Below the pieces are notes generated by a model that had not been told where the DNA came from, ran no database searches, and saw only the letters and a program-made list of their open reading frames with translations. 64,000 bases of DNA from Pseudomonas sp. CFII64 (GTDB lineage: Bacteria > Pseudomonadota > Gammaproteobacteria > Pseudomonadales > Pseudomonadaceae), in contig NZ_ATLO01000011.1 of the NCBI RefSeq assembly GCF_000416235.1, forward strand, positions 1 to 64,000, read 5' to 3'. The translations under genes and the position numbers were made by a program. Positions 1 through 9,359 of the stretch are shown here, piece after piece; the stretch's first letter is position 1; every line of letters begins with the position of its first letter.

Positions 1-63
1 AGCCGCCGTTACCGCAGCAATGGATATGTACCCAATCAACAAACCCGGCAAAGACCCATCGAA

Positions 64-591
64 TCAGTGATTCGCTTGAGACATCTCCGGCTGCTGAAGC
101 AGCGCCTGATCAATCTCGCTGAACCGCAACACACGACCGCCTTGCTCGGCAGCAAGCTTCTCAGCCGCCTGCTGACTGGAAAACGACGCCAGCACCACGC
201 CCATTGCCCCCTTGAGTCGAGTGCCAACCACATAAAAAGCATCCCGGGCATTGATCAGATGAGAATCAGCCGGAGCGTTCCACGCACTGCGGCCCATGTC
301 GTGAACATACAGCCTGGCATCGCCATGATGATTCTCCGGCTGCAACCACCAACCGATCATCTCCGCCGTAGAGCAAAATTTCTTGACCCCGGAACGCTCC
401 ACCACTTCGCCCTTGGGTCCGGGGAAGCCGTCGATGATCATGCCGCAGACATGACACTCATCGCTCGGGTGAAACGCCACGGCAGCGTCGCTGTAACTGG
501 CTTTAGCGGGTTCGTCACAGGCCGCCAGCAGCACACAGACCATCAGGCCAGCCACCGCACGTGCCGTCGTCGAAAATAGAGTGTTGATCAT
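64..591 (-). CDS. nosL: Nitrous oxide reductase accessory lipoprotein NosL
   Basis: Outer-membrane-type lipoprotein that binds Cu(I) and helps deliver copper to nitrous oxide reductase in the periplasm. The 175-residue protein opens with a short hydrophobic signal ending in a lipobox (LLAAC), so the mature form should be lipid-anchored. The family copper motif CxxCGM is present (CHVCGM). I start at the ATG at 591 because GGAG lies six bases upstream; a longer TTG-start form lacks such a site. It is the last gene of the nos operon seen here, 27 bp after nosY. Family and context agree, so the call is secure. Confidence 0.95.
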   Translation of the reverse strand: MINTLFSTTARAVAGLMVCVLLAACDEPAKASYSDAAVAFHPSDECHVCGMIIDGFPGPKGEVVERSGVKKFCSTAEMIGWWLQPENHHGDARLYVHDMGRSAWNAPADSHLINARDAFYVVGTRLKGAMGVVLASFSSQQAAEKLAAEQGGRVLRFSEIDQALLQQPEMSQANH

Positions 592-618
592 CAGATGCTC
601 CAAAACCAAAGTGTAAAT

Positions 619-1449
619 TCATGTCACCCGACGGCGGAACAACAGCCAGGCAGAGCTCAACGGCAGCGCAACCCATGCGATCAGGCATAACCAGAGCATT
701 GCGCCGGGTACCGGCAGATCGCTGCCCAGCGTCAGCACGCCTGCGGCATGGGTCCCGTCCGCAAAACCGGAAAGGTTGATCAAGCGATAGATATCGGCGG
801 GATTAAGCAGCAATAGCCAGGGCAGCACCTTCGGGTTGAACTGCCCCTCGCTGAGCACCAGCAATGCCAGCAGCGCCAGGTCGAACACCAGCACAAAGAA
901 GAACCACACCCCCAGCGCGAGTCCGGCCGCCGTGGATTTTTCGGCAGACACGCTGCTCAGCGCATAGGCCAGCCCCAGAAAACCCCAGCCCAGTAGCGTC
1001 GACGACACCATGAAGCGTCCAAACGCCCAGAGCAGCAGGTTCAGTTCAACGTCCTCCACCAACAGAGCGATGGCCAGCATGGCGCAGCCGAATCCGATCA
1101 GCGTCGCCAGTGCCAGGATCAACCCGTGGCCAATGAATTTGCCGAGCAGGATGTGCCCGCGCCCGAGCGGATAGGTCAACAACAGCAGCAATGTGCCGCT
1201 TTCGTCTTCGCCGACGATGGCGTCGTAGGCCAACAGCAAGGCAATCAGTGGCATCAGGAAAGTCGCCAGGCTGGCCAGACTGGCGATGGTGGCAGGCACC
1301 GAGGTAAATCCCAGTTGGCCGGAAGCCGCGGCCCCGAGCCAGGCGATGCCGGTGGCCAAAATCGCGAACAGCAGGCTGATCGCCAACAACCAGCGGTTGC
1401 GCATGCCGTCGCTGAACTCCTTGCGGGCCATGTTCCAGATCGGGTTCAT
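619..1449 (-). CDS. nosY: Nos ABC transporter permease NosY
   Basis: Membrane component of the NosFY ABC exporter, which with periplasmic NosD is needed to assemble the CuZ centre of nitrous oxide reductase. The 276-residue protein has about six hydrophobic segments, starting with a typical ABC-2 type amphipathic N terminus (MARKEF...). Its start overlaps the nosF stop by four bases (ATGA), which points to translational coupling. Length and order (nosD-nosF-nosY-nosL) match the classical Pseudomonas nos cluster. Confidence 0.95.
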   Translation of the reverse strand: MNPIWNMARKEFSDGMRNRWLLAISLLFAILATGIAWLGAAASGQLGFTSVPATIASLASLATFLMPLIALLLAYDAIVGEDESGTLLLLLTYPLGRGHILLGKFIGHGLILALATLIGFGCAMLAIALLVEDVELNLLLWAFGRFMVSSTLLGWGFLGLAYALSSVSAEKSTAAGLALGVWFFFVLVFDLALLALLVLSEGQFNPKVLPWLLLLNPADIYRLINLSGFADGTHAAGVLTLGSDLPVPGAMLWLCLIAWVALPLSSAWLLFRRRVT

Positions 1450-2369
1450 ACGATCGCTCCGTTGGGACTCGCACCCGCCCGCCCCATGTAATAGCGGTAG
1501 ATGTCTTCCAGGGATGGTGGAGTGATTTCCACGTCAGCCGGCTCGTCTTCATTGAGCAATTGGCGCAACAGGTCAAGCTTGCTGCCATTGAGCGCGGCCA
1601 CTTCCAGGCCTTCCGCGCCCCAGCGCTGGGTGACGTATCCGGCGGCGTTCCAGGATTCCTGCAAGGGACCCGCACGCTTGAGCCCGTTGGCGCGAATCAG
1701 CGTCGGCAAGCCGGCTTCCTCGCGCAGGCTGCGCAGACTGCCCAGCGCCAGCAGACGCCCCTGGGTCAGAATCGCCGCGCGGTTGATATGCGCCTCGACC
1801 CCCGGCAGTACGTGGGAACAGAGAATGATGCTGCTGCCCTGGCTGCGCAGCCGATCAAGCAACCGATATAGGTCCTGGGTGGCGATGGGATCGAGGCCGA
1901 CGGTCGGCTCGTCGAGCAACAACAGGCGTGGTTCGCCGAGCAAGGCTTGCGCCAGCCCCAGGCGTTGGCGCATGCCTTTGGAGTAGGTCTTGACCCGTCG
2001 CTGCGCCGCTCCGGTCAGGCCGACTTCTTCCAGCAGCACGTCCACCTGAGCCGGTGCGGCCCCCTTGAGTCGTGCGAAATGACGCAGGGTTTCCAGGCCG
2101 GTCAGCTGCGGATAAAAGGTCACGTTCTCCGGCAAATAGCCCAGCATGCGCCTGACGTGCGGATCGCTGGGCAAGCGGCCGAAGACCCGGACCTGACCTT
2201 CGCTGGGTTGCAGCAGACCGAGCATCAGTTTCATGCTCGTGGTCTTGCCCGCGCCGTTGTGCCCGAACAGGCCCAGCACTTCGCCTGTGCCCAGGCTCAG
2301 GTTCAACTCGTGCAACACGGTGGTGTGCCCATAGCGCTGGCTGACGCCGTCCATGTCGATAACATTCAT
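1446..2369 (-). CDS. nosF: Nos ABC transporter ATP-binding protein NosF
   Basis: Cytoplasmic ATPase of the NosDFY complex that powers maturation of nitrous oxide reductase. The 307-residue protein shows Walker A at about residues 36-44 (GHNGAGKTT), an ABC signature variant (SKGMRQRLG) and Walker B followed by the conserved glutamate (LLLLDEP). The C-terminal 80 residues are the NosF-specific extension. It overlaps nosD at its 5' end and nosY at its 3' end by four bases each, so the three are surely co-translated. Confidence 0.96.
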   Translation of the reverse strand: MNVIDMDGVSQRYGHTTVLHELNLSLGTGEVLGLFGHNGAGKTTSMKLMLGLLQPSEGQVRVFGRLPSDPHVRRMLGYLPENVTFYPQLTGLETLRHFARLKGAAPAQVDVLLEEVGLTGAAQRRVKTYSKGMRQRLGLAQALLGEPRLLLLDEPTVGLDPIATQDLYRLLDRLRSQGSSIILCSHVLPGVEAHINRAAILTQGRLLALGSLRSLREEAGLPTLIRANGLKRAGPLQESWNAAGYVTQRWGAEGLEVAALNGSKLDLLRQLLNEDEPADVEITPPSLEDIYRYYMGRAGASPNGAIV

Positions 2370-3655
2370 GCGTCGGGCTCCTGGGTCAGGGTTTGCAGGG
2401 TGGATTTCATCAGCGGATGGCTGTCCAGTACGCCCGGCGCTTTCACCACCGGAAAGGCCCGTTGCACGCCGCGCAGCAATTCGATGCCGGGGCTATTCAT
2501 CAACAGCCGCACCTGCGGGTAAAGCCACAGCAGCCGGTCGACGTTGTCGTTGGGTTCGTAGGCGACATCGCCCAGGCCGTCGTTGTTACGGTCCCAGCCC
2601 AGGTAATCGCTCCAGTAATTACCCCGGCCATCTGCCGACCATTCCTGCAGGCGGGTGGCAACGTATTTCACCTGCCGCTGGTTGCCGACAAACGCGTTGT
2701 CGGCGATGCGGTTGTCTTCGGAGCCGGCCGTGAGGTGGATGCCTACGGCGCTGTGTTCGAATTGGTTGTGTTCAATGCTGTTGAACAGTGAGTTGTAGAT
2801 GAACAGCGCTTTGCCTTCGGCGCCGCTGATCATGCTGTCACCCGTCGAGCCGTCGCGCACGTCCGTGACGAAGTTGTCGCGCAAGGTTGAATAGGTGATG
2901 TAGTTCATCAGGATGCCGTAGTTCTGATCCTGTTCGGAGCGGTTGCCGATCACCGTGAGCTTGCGGCTTTGCATCAAGGCATAGCCGGTGCGGGTGCGAC
3001 GCGTGATGTTGCCGATCAGTTGGTTGTCGTTGGCGAACATGTAATGCACGCCGTAGCGCAGGTCTTCCAGGGTGTTGCCTTGCAGCAGGTTGCCGTTGGA
3101 GGTGTCGATATAGATGCCATCGCGGGTGTCGCGCACCTGGTTGCCAATGACCCTGGCACCGTGCACCGCATACAAATGGATACCGTTGCCGCGATCCTGG
3201 GAACGCAGCAACGGATCCCCCTGAATCCGGTTGTCGATCAGACTCACGTCCTGAGTGCCATCGACCCAGATACCGAAACCCTGGCCCTGCATGCGATTGC
3301 CTTTGATGAGCGCACCACCGGCCTTGGGCTGGATGAAAATCGCGGCATTCATTGCCGTGAGATCGTGCCCCCAGTCCAGGAAGGTGCAGCCCTCGATGCC
3401 GACGTTCGGCGCGCTGACGATCACACCGTTGCCCTGCCCTTGCCCCTGAAACACCGCACCGGGCTCGCAGAGAATCTGCATCGGTTGATCGACGCTGAAC
3501 GAGCCACGGTACTCGCCCGCCGGCAGGTGCCAGCGCTGTTCGGCATCCATCCGCAGCGGCAAGGTGGTGATGGGCTGCACTGCCAGCGCACTGCCGGACA
3601 TCAGCAGGAGCGCAAGCGCGATTACCTTGATCGGGTTTCCCTTGATGTCAGTCAT
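2366..3655 (-). CDS. nosD: Periplasmic copper-maturation protein NosD
   Basis: Periplasmic partner of the NosFY transporter, required to build the CuZ cluster of NosZ. The 429-residue protein has a Sec signal peptide (hydrophobic stretch then a SGSALA-type cleavage site near residue 25) and then a run of short right-handed beta-helix turns rich in G-N-x-I/V repeats (NosD/CASH domain). AGGAG lies seven bases before the ATG. It follows nosZ by 27 bp in the same operon. Confidence 0.95.
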   Translation of the reverse strand: MTDIKGNPIKVIALALLLMSGSALAVQPITTLPLRMDAEQRWHLPAGEYRGSFSVDQPMQILCEPGAVFQGQGQGNGVIVSAPNVGIEGCTFLDWGHDLTAMNAAIFIQPKAGGALIKGNRMQGQGFGIWVDGTQDVSLIDNRIQGDPLLRSQDRGNGIHLYAVHGARVIGNQVRDTRDGIYIDTSNGNLLQGNTLEDLRYGVHYMFANDNQLIGNITRRTRTGYALMQSRKLTVIGNRSEQDQNYGILMNYITYSTLRDNFVTDVRDGSTGDSMISGAEGKALFIYNSLFNSIEHNQFEHSAVGIHLTAGSEDNRIADNAFVGNQRQVKYVATRLQEWSADGRGNYWSDYLGWDRNNDGLGDVAYEPNDNVDRLLWLYPQVRLLMNSPGIELLRGVQRAFPVVKAPGVLDSHPLMKSTLQTLTQEPDA

Positions 3656-3682
3656 CGGCTGGCTCCTGTCGACGGCAAACGG

Positions 3683-5602
3683 TCAGGCCCGCTCGACCTT
3701 CATGCGGCCAACCATTTCCATGTGCAGCGCGTGGCAGAACCAGCTGCAGTAATACCAATGCAGACCGGCCTTGTCGGCGGTGAAGGTGATGGATGAGGTT
3801 TGCTGCGGGCTGATCTCCATACTGGCGCCATGGTTGGTCATGACGAAGCCGTGGGACACGTCCTCGATCTGGTCGATGTTGGTGATGGTCACCGTCACTT
3901 CGTTGCCCTGCTTGACGGTGAACTCGGTCAGGCCATAGGCCGGCGCCATGGAGGTCATATAGACCCGCACATGATTGCCATCGCGAATGACTTTGTTGTC
4001 GGTCTCCAGCTTGATGCCATCCTTTTTGGCCAGCTCTACGGTGGCGGCGAAGAACGGATCGTTGCGATCCCAGATCTTTTTGGTCTTGATCTGGTCCCGG
4101 CGCGCCAGAATGCAATCGTGGGGTTCGGCAAACGCCGGACCGTCGTGCACCAGTTTCATTTCTTCGCCGGAAATATCGATCAACTGGTCGTTTTCCGGGT
4201 GCAGCGGCCCGGTCGGCAGGAAGCGGTCCTTGGAGAATTTGCACAACACCACCAGCCATTTGCCATCCGCTTCGCTGGTTTCGGTGAGCGAGGCATGGTT
4301 ATGGCCAGGCTGGTAATGCACGTCCAGCTTCTGCTTGATGTAATTGATCTTCTCGCCTTTGTAGGCCCGAACCGCTTCCGCCATGTTCCACTTCACCACC
4401 TGGCTGTCGATGAACAACGTGGTGTAGGCGTTGCCGCGCCCGTCGAAGGTGGTGTGCAGCGGCCCCAGCCCCAGCTCCGGTTCGGCTTCGATAACCTCGC
4501 GCGGGTCCTTGAATTTATCGGCGAACAAGTCGTCCAGGCGGTCGATGGCAATCATCGATACGGTTGGCGAAAGCTTGCCGTTGGCAATGAAGTATTTGCC
4601 GTCGGGTGAGGTGTTGAGGCCGTGGGGGTTCTTCGGAATCGGGATGTAACGCGTGAACTCGGAGTCTTTGCCATCGGTTTTACGACCATCGACCACCGGC
4701 ACTTTCGAGTTTTCCAGGGTGATGAACTTACCGGCCTTGATGGCGGCCTCGATACGCGGAATGTTAAACACCACGACCCAGTCGCGTTCGTTGCGCATCA
4801 TGCCGCCCAGGTCGTAGGCCTTTTCCGAGTTGTAGCAGGTGGACGCCGCGTACTTGCCGGTGTAATCGGCGTCGGCGTTGTCCAGGTTGCCGTCGACGAT
4901 GACCTGGAACGCCATTTCCATTTTTTCGGCATCGATGGCGTTGAACATGGTGAAGCTGTTCTTGTCTTGCAGATCAAACGTATGGCCGTCATTGGGGTGC
5001 GGGATGACGAACTCGGCATTGGCGAAGACATACTTGGTGTAGGGCACTTTCTGCAGACGCAGGCCGTGAATCGCCTGTACGTTCGGCACCGTGAGCATCT
5101 TGTCGCACTTCATGATGTCCAGACGGATGCGCGCGACCCGGGAGTTGGCCTTGTCATTGATGAACAGGTACTTGCCGTCGTATTTGCCGTCGGTCATGGA
5201 GATGTGCGGGTGATGGCAGTCACCGTTCTGGAACTTCGCGCTGTCGCCCAGAATCCGTTTGCTTTCGTTGGTCAGGCCCCAACCGGTGGCCGAGTCGACG
5301 TTGAACACCGGAATCCGCATCAATTCACGCATCGACGGTATACCCAGCACCCGCACTTCGCCCTGATGACCACCGCTCCAAAAACCGTAGTATTCGTCCA
5401 GCTCGCCGGGGCCGACATGGATCTTCGCCTGGGCGTCCTTGACCGCCGCCGCCCAGGATTCGCGGCTGAACACCGCGCTGCCCAGACCCGTGGCGCCCGC
5501 CAGCACCGCGCCGGCCACCGCACTGCTGCCCAGAAAACCGCGCCGGCTGAGGCCGACGTGTTCTTCTTCCTGCCCGTTTTTTTTGGATTCTGTGTCAGTC
5601 AT
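3683..5602 (-). CDS. nosZ: Nitrous oxide reductase NosZ (Tat-exported, clade I type)
   Basis: Terminal enzyme of denitrification: reduces N2O to N2 in the periplasm using CuA and CuZ copper centres. The 639-residue protein has a twin-arginine signal (LSRRGFL, arginines at 20-21), the mark of clade I enzymes. The CuA domain is intact at the C terminus: C619, W621, C623, H627 and M630 form the CxxxCxxxHxxM motif. Histidines for CuZ are seen, for example in GDCHHPHIS. AGGAG precedes the start. The gene sits between nosR (56 bp upstream) and nosD. Nothing suggests loss of function. Confidence 0.98.
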   Translation of the reverse strand: MTDTESKKNGQEEEHVGLSRRGFLGSSAVAGAVLAGATGLGSAVFSRESWAAAVKDAQAKIHVGPGELDEYYGFWSGGHQGEVRVLGIPSMRELMRIPVFNVDSATGWGLTNESKRILGDSAKFQNGDCHHPHISMTDGKYDGKYLFINDKANSRVARIRLDIMKCDKMLTVPNVQAIHGLRLQKVPYTKYVFANAEFVIPHPNDGHTFDLQDKNSFTMFNAIDAEKMEMAFQVIVDGNLDNADADYTGKYAASTCYNSEKAYDLGGMMRNERDWVVVFNIPRIEAAIKAGKFITLENSKVPVVDGRKTDGKDSEFTRYIPIPKNPHGLNTSPDGKYFIANGKLSPTVSMIAIDRLDDLFADKFKDPREVIEAEPELGLGPLHTTFDGRGNAYTTLFIDSQVVKWNMAEAVRAYKGEKINYIKQKLDVHYQPGHNHASLTETSEADGKWLVVLCKFSKDRFLPTGPLHPENDQLIDISGEEMKLVHDGPAFAEPHDCILARRDQIKTKKIWDRNDPFFAATVELAKKDGIKLETDNKVIRDGNHVRVYMTSMAPAYGLTEFTVKQGNEVTVTITNIDQIEDVSHGFVMTNHGASMEISPQQTSSITFTADKAGLHWYYCSWFCHALHMEMVGRMKVERA

Positions 5603-5658
5603 CTTGTGTTACTCCTTGAAGGGATAAAACGGTCACTGCAGCGGTGCGCTCGCGAGCT

Positions 5659-7839
5659 TCAGTCAGGCGCGCTCACTTCCACGACAGGTATCAATTGCGC
5701 CCCCACGGACGTGGGTTTGCCGCGCTTCTTGCGCTTGTTGACCAGCGGCGGGCATTTGTTTTCGTTGTGATAGGTCATCTGGCAATCGAGGCAGTAATGG
5801 CACTCGTTGGCATTGATATGACCATCCGGGTGAATTGCCTGGATCTCGCATTCCTTGGCGCACAGCCGGCAAGGATCACCGCACTCCTTGCGGCGTTTGA
5901 GCCAGTCGAACAGGCGTAATTTGCTCGGGATCGCCAACGCCGCGCCCAACGGGCAGATGTAGCGGCAATAGACTTTGCGCGTGAAAATGTTGATGACCAG
6001 CAGCGCCACGGCGTAGAGGACGAACCACCACTGGCGATCGAACCTGAGGGTGATGGCCGTCTTGAAAGGCTCTACTTCGGCGAACATCTCGGCGGTGGCC
6101 ATCGACTCCAGGGAAATCCCGAAGAGCAGCAGCAAAATGAGGTACTTGATCGCCCACAACCGCTCATGGACCGCGAATGGCAATTCGTATTGGGGAATCT
6201 TCAGCTTGCGCGCGGCTTCATTGATCAGCTCTTGCAAGGCACCAAACGGACACAACCAACCGCAGAACACCCCACGGCCCCACAGCAAAATGCTGGCGGC
6301 CGCGAAAACCCAGAGCATGAAGATCAGCGGATCGGTGAGAAACAGTTCCCAGCGAAAATGCTCGAACAACGCGTGCACGAAGGTCAGCACGTTGACCACT
6401 GACAGCTGGCCCAAGGCATACCAGCCCAGGAACACCACGGTGAAGAGCAGGTAACCGCGACGCAGCCAGTGCAGAAACCGTGGCCGGCGAGTGAGTGTGT
6501 CCTGCAGGAACAGGATCGCCGTCAGCAGCAGCAACGCGCTGGCGAGTACCGCGATCTGGAAGTATTTCTGATACCAGATGGTCATCCACATTGGGCGACT
6601 GGCTTCCTCAATGGCGGCCAGTTCCTCGGCACTCGGGGCCGGACGCGCAAGGTATTGCTCGGGCATCTGGTAAAGCAGTTCGAAGCTGCTGAAGGTGCCG
6701 CTGACCGGCCCCGTCTGACGCCGAACCAGTAACTCCAGGGTCCACGGCGATCCCGGATCGAATCCGGCCGGTTGGCGGACAATGAAAATCGACATCTCAT
6801 TGAAGTCGGGCATGCCCTTGGCGAACACGTCAGAGAGTCGCTGATGGTCCATGTCGCGGAAACTGATGACATTGCCGAACTGACGCAATTGCACCCGATC
6901 GAAGATCCCGCCACGCACGTAACCTGAACCCTTGTAGGAATACAGCCCACGACCCAGCACCGCGATGGCCTGCTCGCCGGGTTTGAGGTCCTGCATCAGA
7001 AAGCGATACTGGTTGTCGCCCAGCAGCGCGCGGCCAACGGTCGGCGGGTTCAAGTCGGCGGTGTACAGCTCGATGAAGGTGTCATCGACCTGGTCAGGAC
7101 CGGCGCTTTCGACGCCTTCGGCTTCGGTGCCCTTGAAGGCGGCGTCGACTTGCCCACGGGTCAGGTTCAAGCGACGGATCGCGCCGTTGCCGGTCAGTTG
7201 TTCCCAGCTGGCGGGTTGGAAAAAATCGGCGCGGACGGTGGCGGGCTTGTTCACCATCCCGCCTTTGTCTGCAACCAGCTTCAGCGACACGGCCACCTCA
7301 TGGGCGGCACGCATGATCACCTCATTGACCACCATCGCGGTGACCGTTGCACCGGCAATCGCATCGACAGTGACCGCGCTGGGGTCGCTGGAATGGCCGA
7401 CGACTACCCGCTGACTGACGTTGATCCCTTTGTATCGGCTACTGAAGCCGTGAAGTTTTTCTTCGGGAATGCCGATCAGCAAGATCGGTTCGTGGTGCTC
7501 CAGCACATAGGCATCCTGAATCACGCCAGCAGTATCGAGAATCACCTGGGTATTGATCGGCTTGCCCGAGTAGGCAGGGATATCCACCACATCCAGGCTC
7601 TGGAATACGTAACCGAGGACCTTGCCGGCTGCGGACAGCGTGCGCACTTTATAGCGGCCTTCGGGCGCGGAAACCGCATCGGTGTCGGGAAACGCCCTGT
7701 CGATACGCTGCTGCTCGATGTCGCCGTACGACTTGGCCTGAACCGCCGTGAACGTCGAGAACATCAGCCAGACCATCACCATCAGCCCGACGCTCAAGGC
7801 GCGTCGGTTGCCATGTATCGAAGGCTGATGGATTGTCAT
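5659..7839 (-). CDS. nosR: Membrane flavo-iron-sulfur protein NosR
   Basis: Polytopic protein needed for nosZ expression and for electron supply to nitrous oxide reductase. In the 726 residues one sees a signal or anchor segment, a periplasmic FMN-binding domain with the flavinylation motif DAIAGAT (probable FMN threonine T165), several membrane segments in the middle, two CxxxCP motifs (CGWLCP, CRYICP) and a C-terminal pair of 4Fe-4S motifs (CRLCAKEC and CHYCLDC). All expected cofactor sites are present. It is the first gene of the operon; an FNR-type box is centred 65 bp upstream of its ATG. Confidence 0.97.
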   Translation of the reverse strand: MTIHQPSIHGNRRALSVGLMVMVWLMFSTFTAVQAKSYGDIEQQRIDRAFPDTDAVSAPEGRYKVRTLSAAGKVLGYVFQSLDVVDIPAYSGKPINTQVILDTAGVIQDAYVLEHHEPILLIGIPEEKLHGFSSRYKGINVSQRVVVGHSSDPSAVTVDAIAGATVTAMVVNEVIMRAAHEVAVSLKLVADKGGMVNKPATVRADFFQPASWEQLTGNGAIRRLNLTRGQVDAAFKGTEAEGVESAGPDQVDDTFIELYTADLNPPTVGRALLGDNQYRFLMQDLKPGEQAIAVLGRGLYSYKGSGYVRGGIFDRVQLRQFGNVISFRDMDHQRLSDVFAKGMPDFNEMSIFIVRQPAGFDPGSPWTLELLVRRQTGPVSGTFSSFELLYQMPEQYLARPAPSAEELAAIEEASRPMWMTIWYQKYFQIAVLASALLLLTAILFLQDTLTRRPRFLHWLRRGYLLFTVVFLGWYALGQLSVVNVLTFVHALFEHFRWELFLTDPLIFMLWVFAAASILLWGRGVFCGWLCPFGALQELINEAARKLKIPQYELPFAVHERLWAIKYLILLLLFGISLESMATAEMFAEVEPFKTAITLRFDRQWWFVLYAVALLVINIFTRKVYCRYICPLGAALAIPSKLRLFDWLKRRKECGDPCRLCAKECEIQAIHPDGHINANECHYCLDCQMTYHNENKCPPLVNKRKKRGKPTSVGAQLIPVVEVSAPD

Positions 7840-7897
7840 GGATTCGCTGATTTCAAGGGTCTTGCACGCATGTTAGGGTGCGTGGCGCAGCCTGCCC

Positions 7898-7911
7898 TTG
7901 ATTGAAATCAA
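7898..7911. promoter_or_regulatory. FNR/ANR/DNR box upstream of nosR
   Basis: TTGAT-TGAA-ATCAA is a perfect match to the FNR-family consensus TTGAT-N4-ATCAA. Its centre is 65 bp before the nosR ATG, in the 108-bp gap between hemN and nosR, so a class II activated start site would fall near 7863. In Pseudomonas the binding protein is ANR (oxygen sensing) or DNR (nitric oxide sensing); the sequence alone cannot tell which. Confidence 0.9.
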
Positions 7912-7947
7912 CTTGATGCAATCCCTTGCGATAGAGCGCCTCGCAGC

Positions 7948-9336
7948 TCAAACCGTGCGTGAAAAACGGCCTTTCTGCTCGCCGCCCAGATAGGCATCAA
8001 ACGCCATCGCCGCGCTGCGCATCATCAAATGCCCGTGGGGCAACAGCACCAGCGAGTCGTCGTGAATCTGCAGCAATCCATCGCGCACATGCTCGTCCAG
8101 TTGCGCCAGGGCATCGGCAAAATACTCGGTAAAGCAGAAGTCATGCTGCGCTTCAAATTTGCCGAAATCGATGCGGCCATGGCACATCAGATCGCTGATC
8201 ACTTCACGGCGCAGCTGATCATCAGCGCTCAATCGATAACCCCGATGCACCGGCAACAAGCCTTGATCGAGCCGGGCGTAATACTGTGAAAGCTCCTTGA
8301 CGCTCTGGCTGTAGCTGTCACCGACCTTGCCGATCGAAGACACGCCGAGACCGATCAGATCGCAATCGGCATGGGTTGAATAACCCTGGAAATTGCGCTG
8401 TAAGGTGCCATTGGCCCGGGCCAACGCCAGCTCATCGTCGGGCAAGGCGAAGTGGTCCATGCCGATATAGACGTAACCGGCTTCGGTCAGACGGCGGATG
8501 GTCAGTTCAAGCAACTCCAGCTTGCGTTCCGGGGGCGGCATGTCGGCGGGGCGAATCAGCCGTTGGGCGCGTACCAGCTCCGGCAAATGGGCGTAGCTGT
8601 AGGCCGCAATCCGGTCCGGACGCAACGCGATGATCTTGCCGAGGCTGACATCGAAGCTGTTCACGGTCTGCAAGGGCAGACCGTAGATAAGATCGACGCT
8701 GATCGATTTGAATTGCGCCTGGCGTGCCGCAGCGACCAGCGCGTAAATCTGCTCTTCACTTTGCTGACGGTTGACCGCGGCCTGCACGTGCGGATCAAAG
8801 TCCTGCACACCAAAGCTCAGGCGATTGAACCCCAACTGGCGCAATGACTGAATCTGCTCGGTGCTGATGGTGCGAGGATCGACTTCGATGGAAAACTCAT
8901 GGTCATCGCTGTCGTCCATGTCAAAAGCCTGGTGCAGACAGTCCATCAGGTCAGCCAGTTGTTCGCTGGTCAGATAGGTCGGTGTGCCACCACCCAGGTG
9001 CAGTTGCGTGAGTTTGCGCGACTTGTCGAACAACGCGGCCTGCATGCCGATTTCCCGCTTGAGGTAGGTCAGGTATTCGACGGCGCGGTGGGTCTTCTGG
9101 GTAATGATCTTGTTGCAGGCGCAGTAATAACAAAGGCTTTTGCAGAACGGAATATGGATATAGACCGACAGGGCCTTGGGCACCGGAGCAAGGTTGCTGT
9201 CGGCGGCGGCGCGCTGATAGTCATCCACGGCAAAAGCCTGATGGAACTGCGGCGCAGTCGGGTAAGAGGTGTAGCGCGGCCCAGGACGGTCATACTTTTC
9301 GACCAGAGCGCGATTGAAATCAAACGAAGTTGTCAT
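7948..9336 (-). CDS. hemN: Oxygen-independent coproporphyrinogen III dehydrogenase HemN
   Basis: Radical-SAM enzyme that decarboxylates two propionate side chains of coproporphyrinogen III when oxygen is absent, in the cytoplasm. The start at 9336 gives 462 residues, the usual family length; the longer reading frame would run back into the upstream gene. The cluster motif CxxxCxxCxC is intact (C65, C69, C72, C74), followed by the SAM-binding HLGGGTP and, at the C terminus, the HemN-specific domain. It lies 23 bp behind a degenerate paralogue and probably shares its anaerobic promoter at 10487-10500. Confidence 0.96.
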   Translation of the reverse strand: MTTSFDFNRALVEKYDRPGPRYTSYPTAPQFHQAFAVDDYQRAAADSNLAPVPKALSVYIHIPFCKSLCYYCACNKIITQKTHRAVEYLTYLKREIGMQAALFDKSRKLTQLHLGGGTPTYLTSEQLADLMDCLHQAFDMDDSDDHEFSIEVDPRTISTEQIQSLRQLGFNRLSFGVQDFDPHVQAAVNRQQSEEQIYALVAAARQAQFKSISVDLIYGLPLQTVNSFDVSLGKIIALRPDRIAAYSYAHLPELVRAQRLIRPADMPPPERKLELLELTIRRLTEAGYVYIGMDHFALPDDELALARANGTLQRNFQGYSTHADCDLIGLGVSSIGKVGDSYSQSVKELSQYYARLDQGLLPVHRGYRLSADDQLRREVISDLMCHGRIDFGKFEAQHDFCFTEYFADALAQLDEHVRDGLLQIHDDSLVLLPHGHLMMRSAAMAFDAYLGGEQKGRFSRTV

Positions 9337-9359
9337 GATCAATCCACTTGCATTGGGGT

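Noticed and set aside
1..63. Possible gene start at the left edge, downstream of nosL on the minus strand
   Set aside because: Only about 20 codons are visible; a tatE- or other nos-linked gene cannot be supported from them.
4622..5770. 382-codon open frame opposite nosZ
   Set aside because: Shadow of nosZ; the frame continues beyond the nosZ start only by chance.
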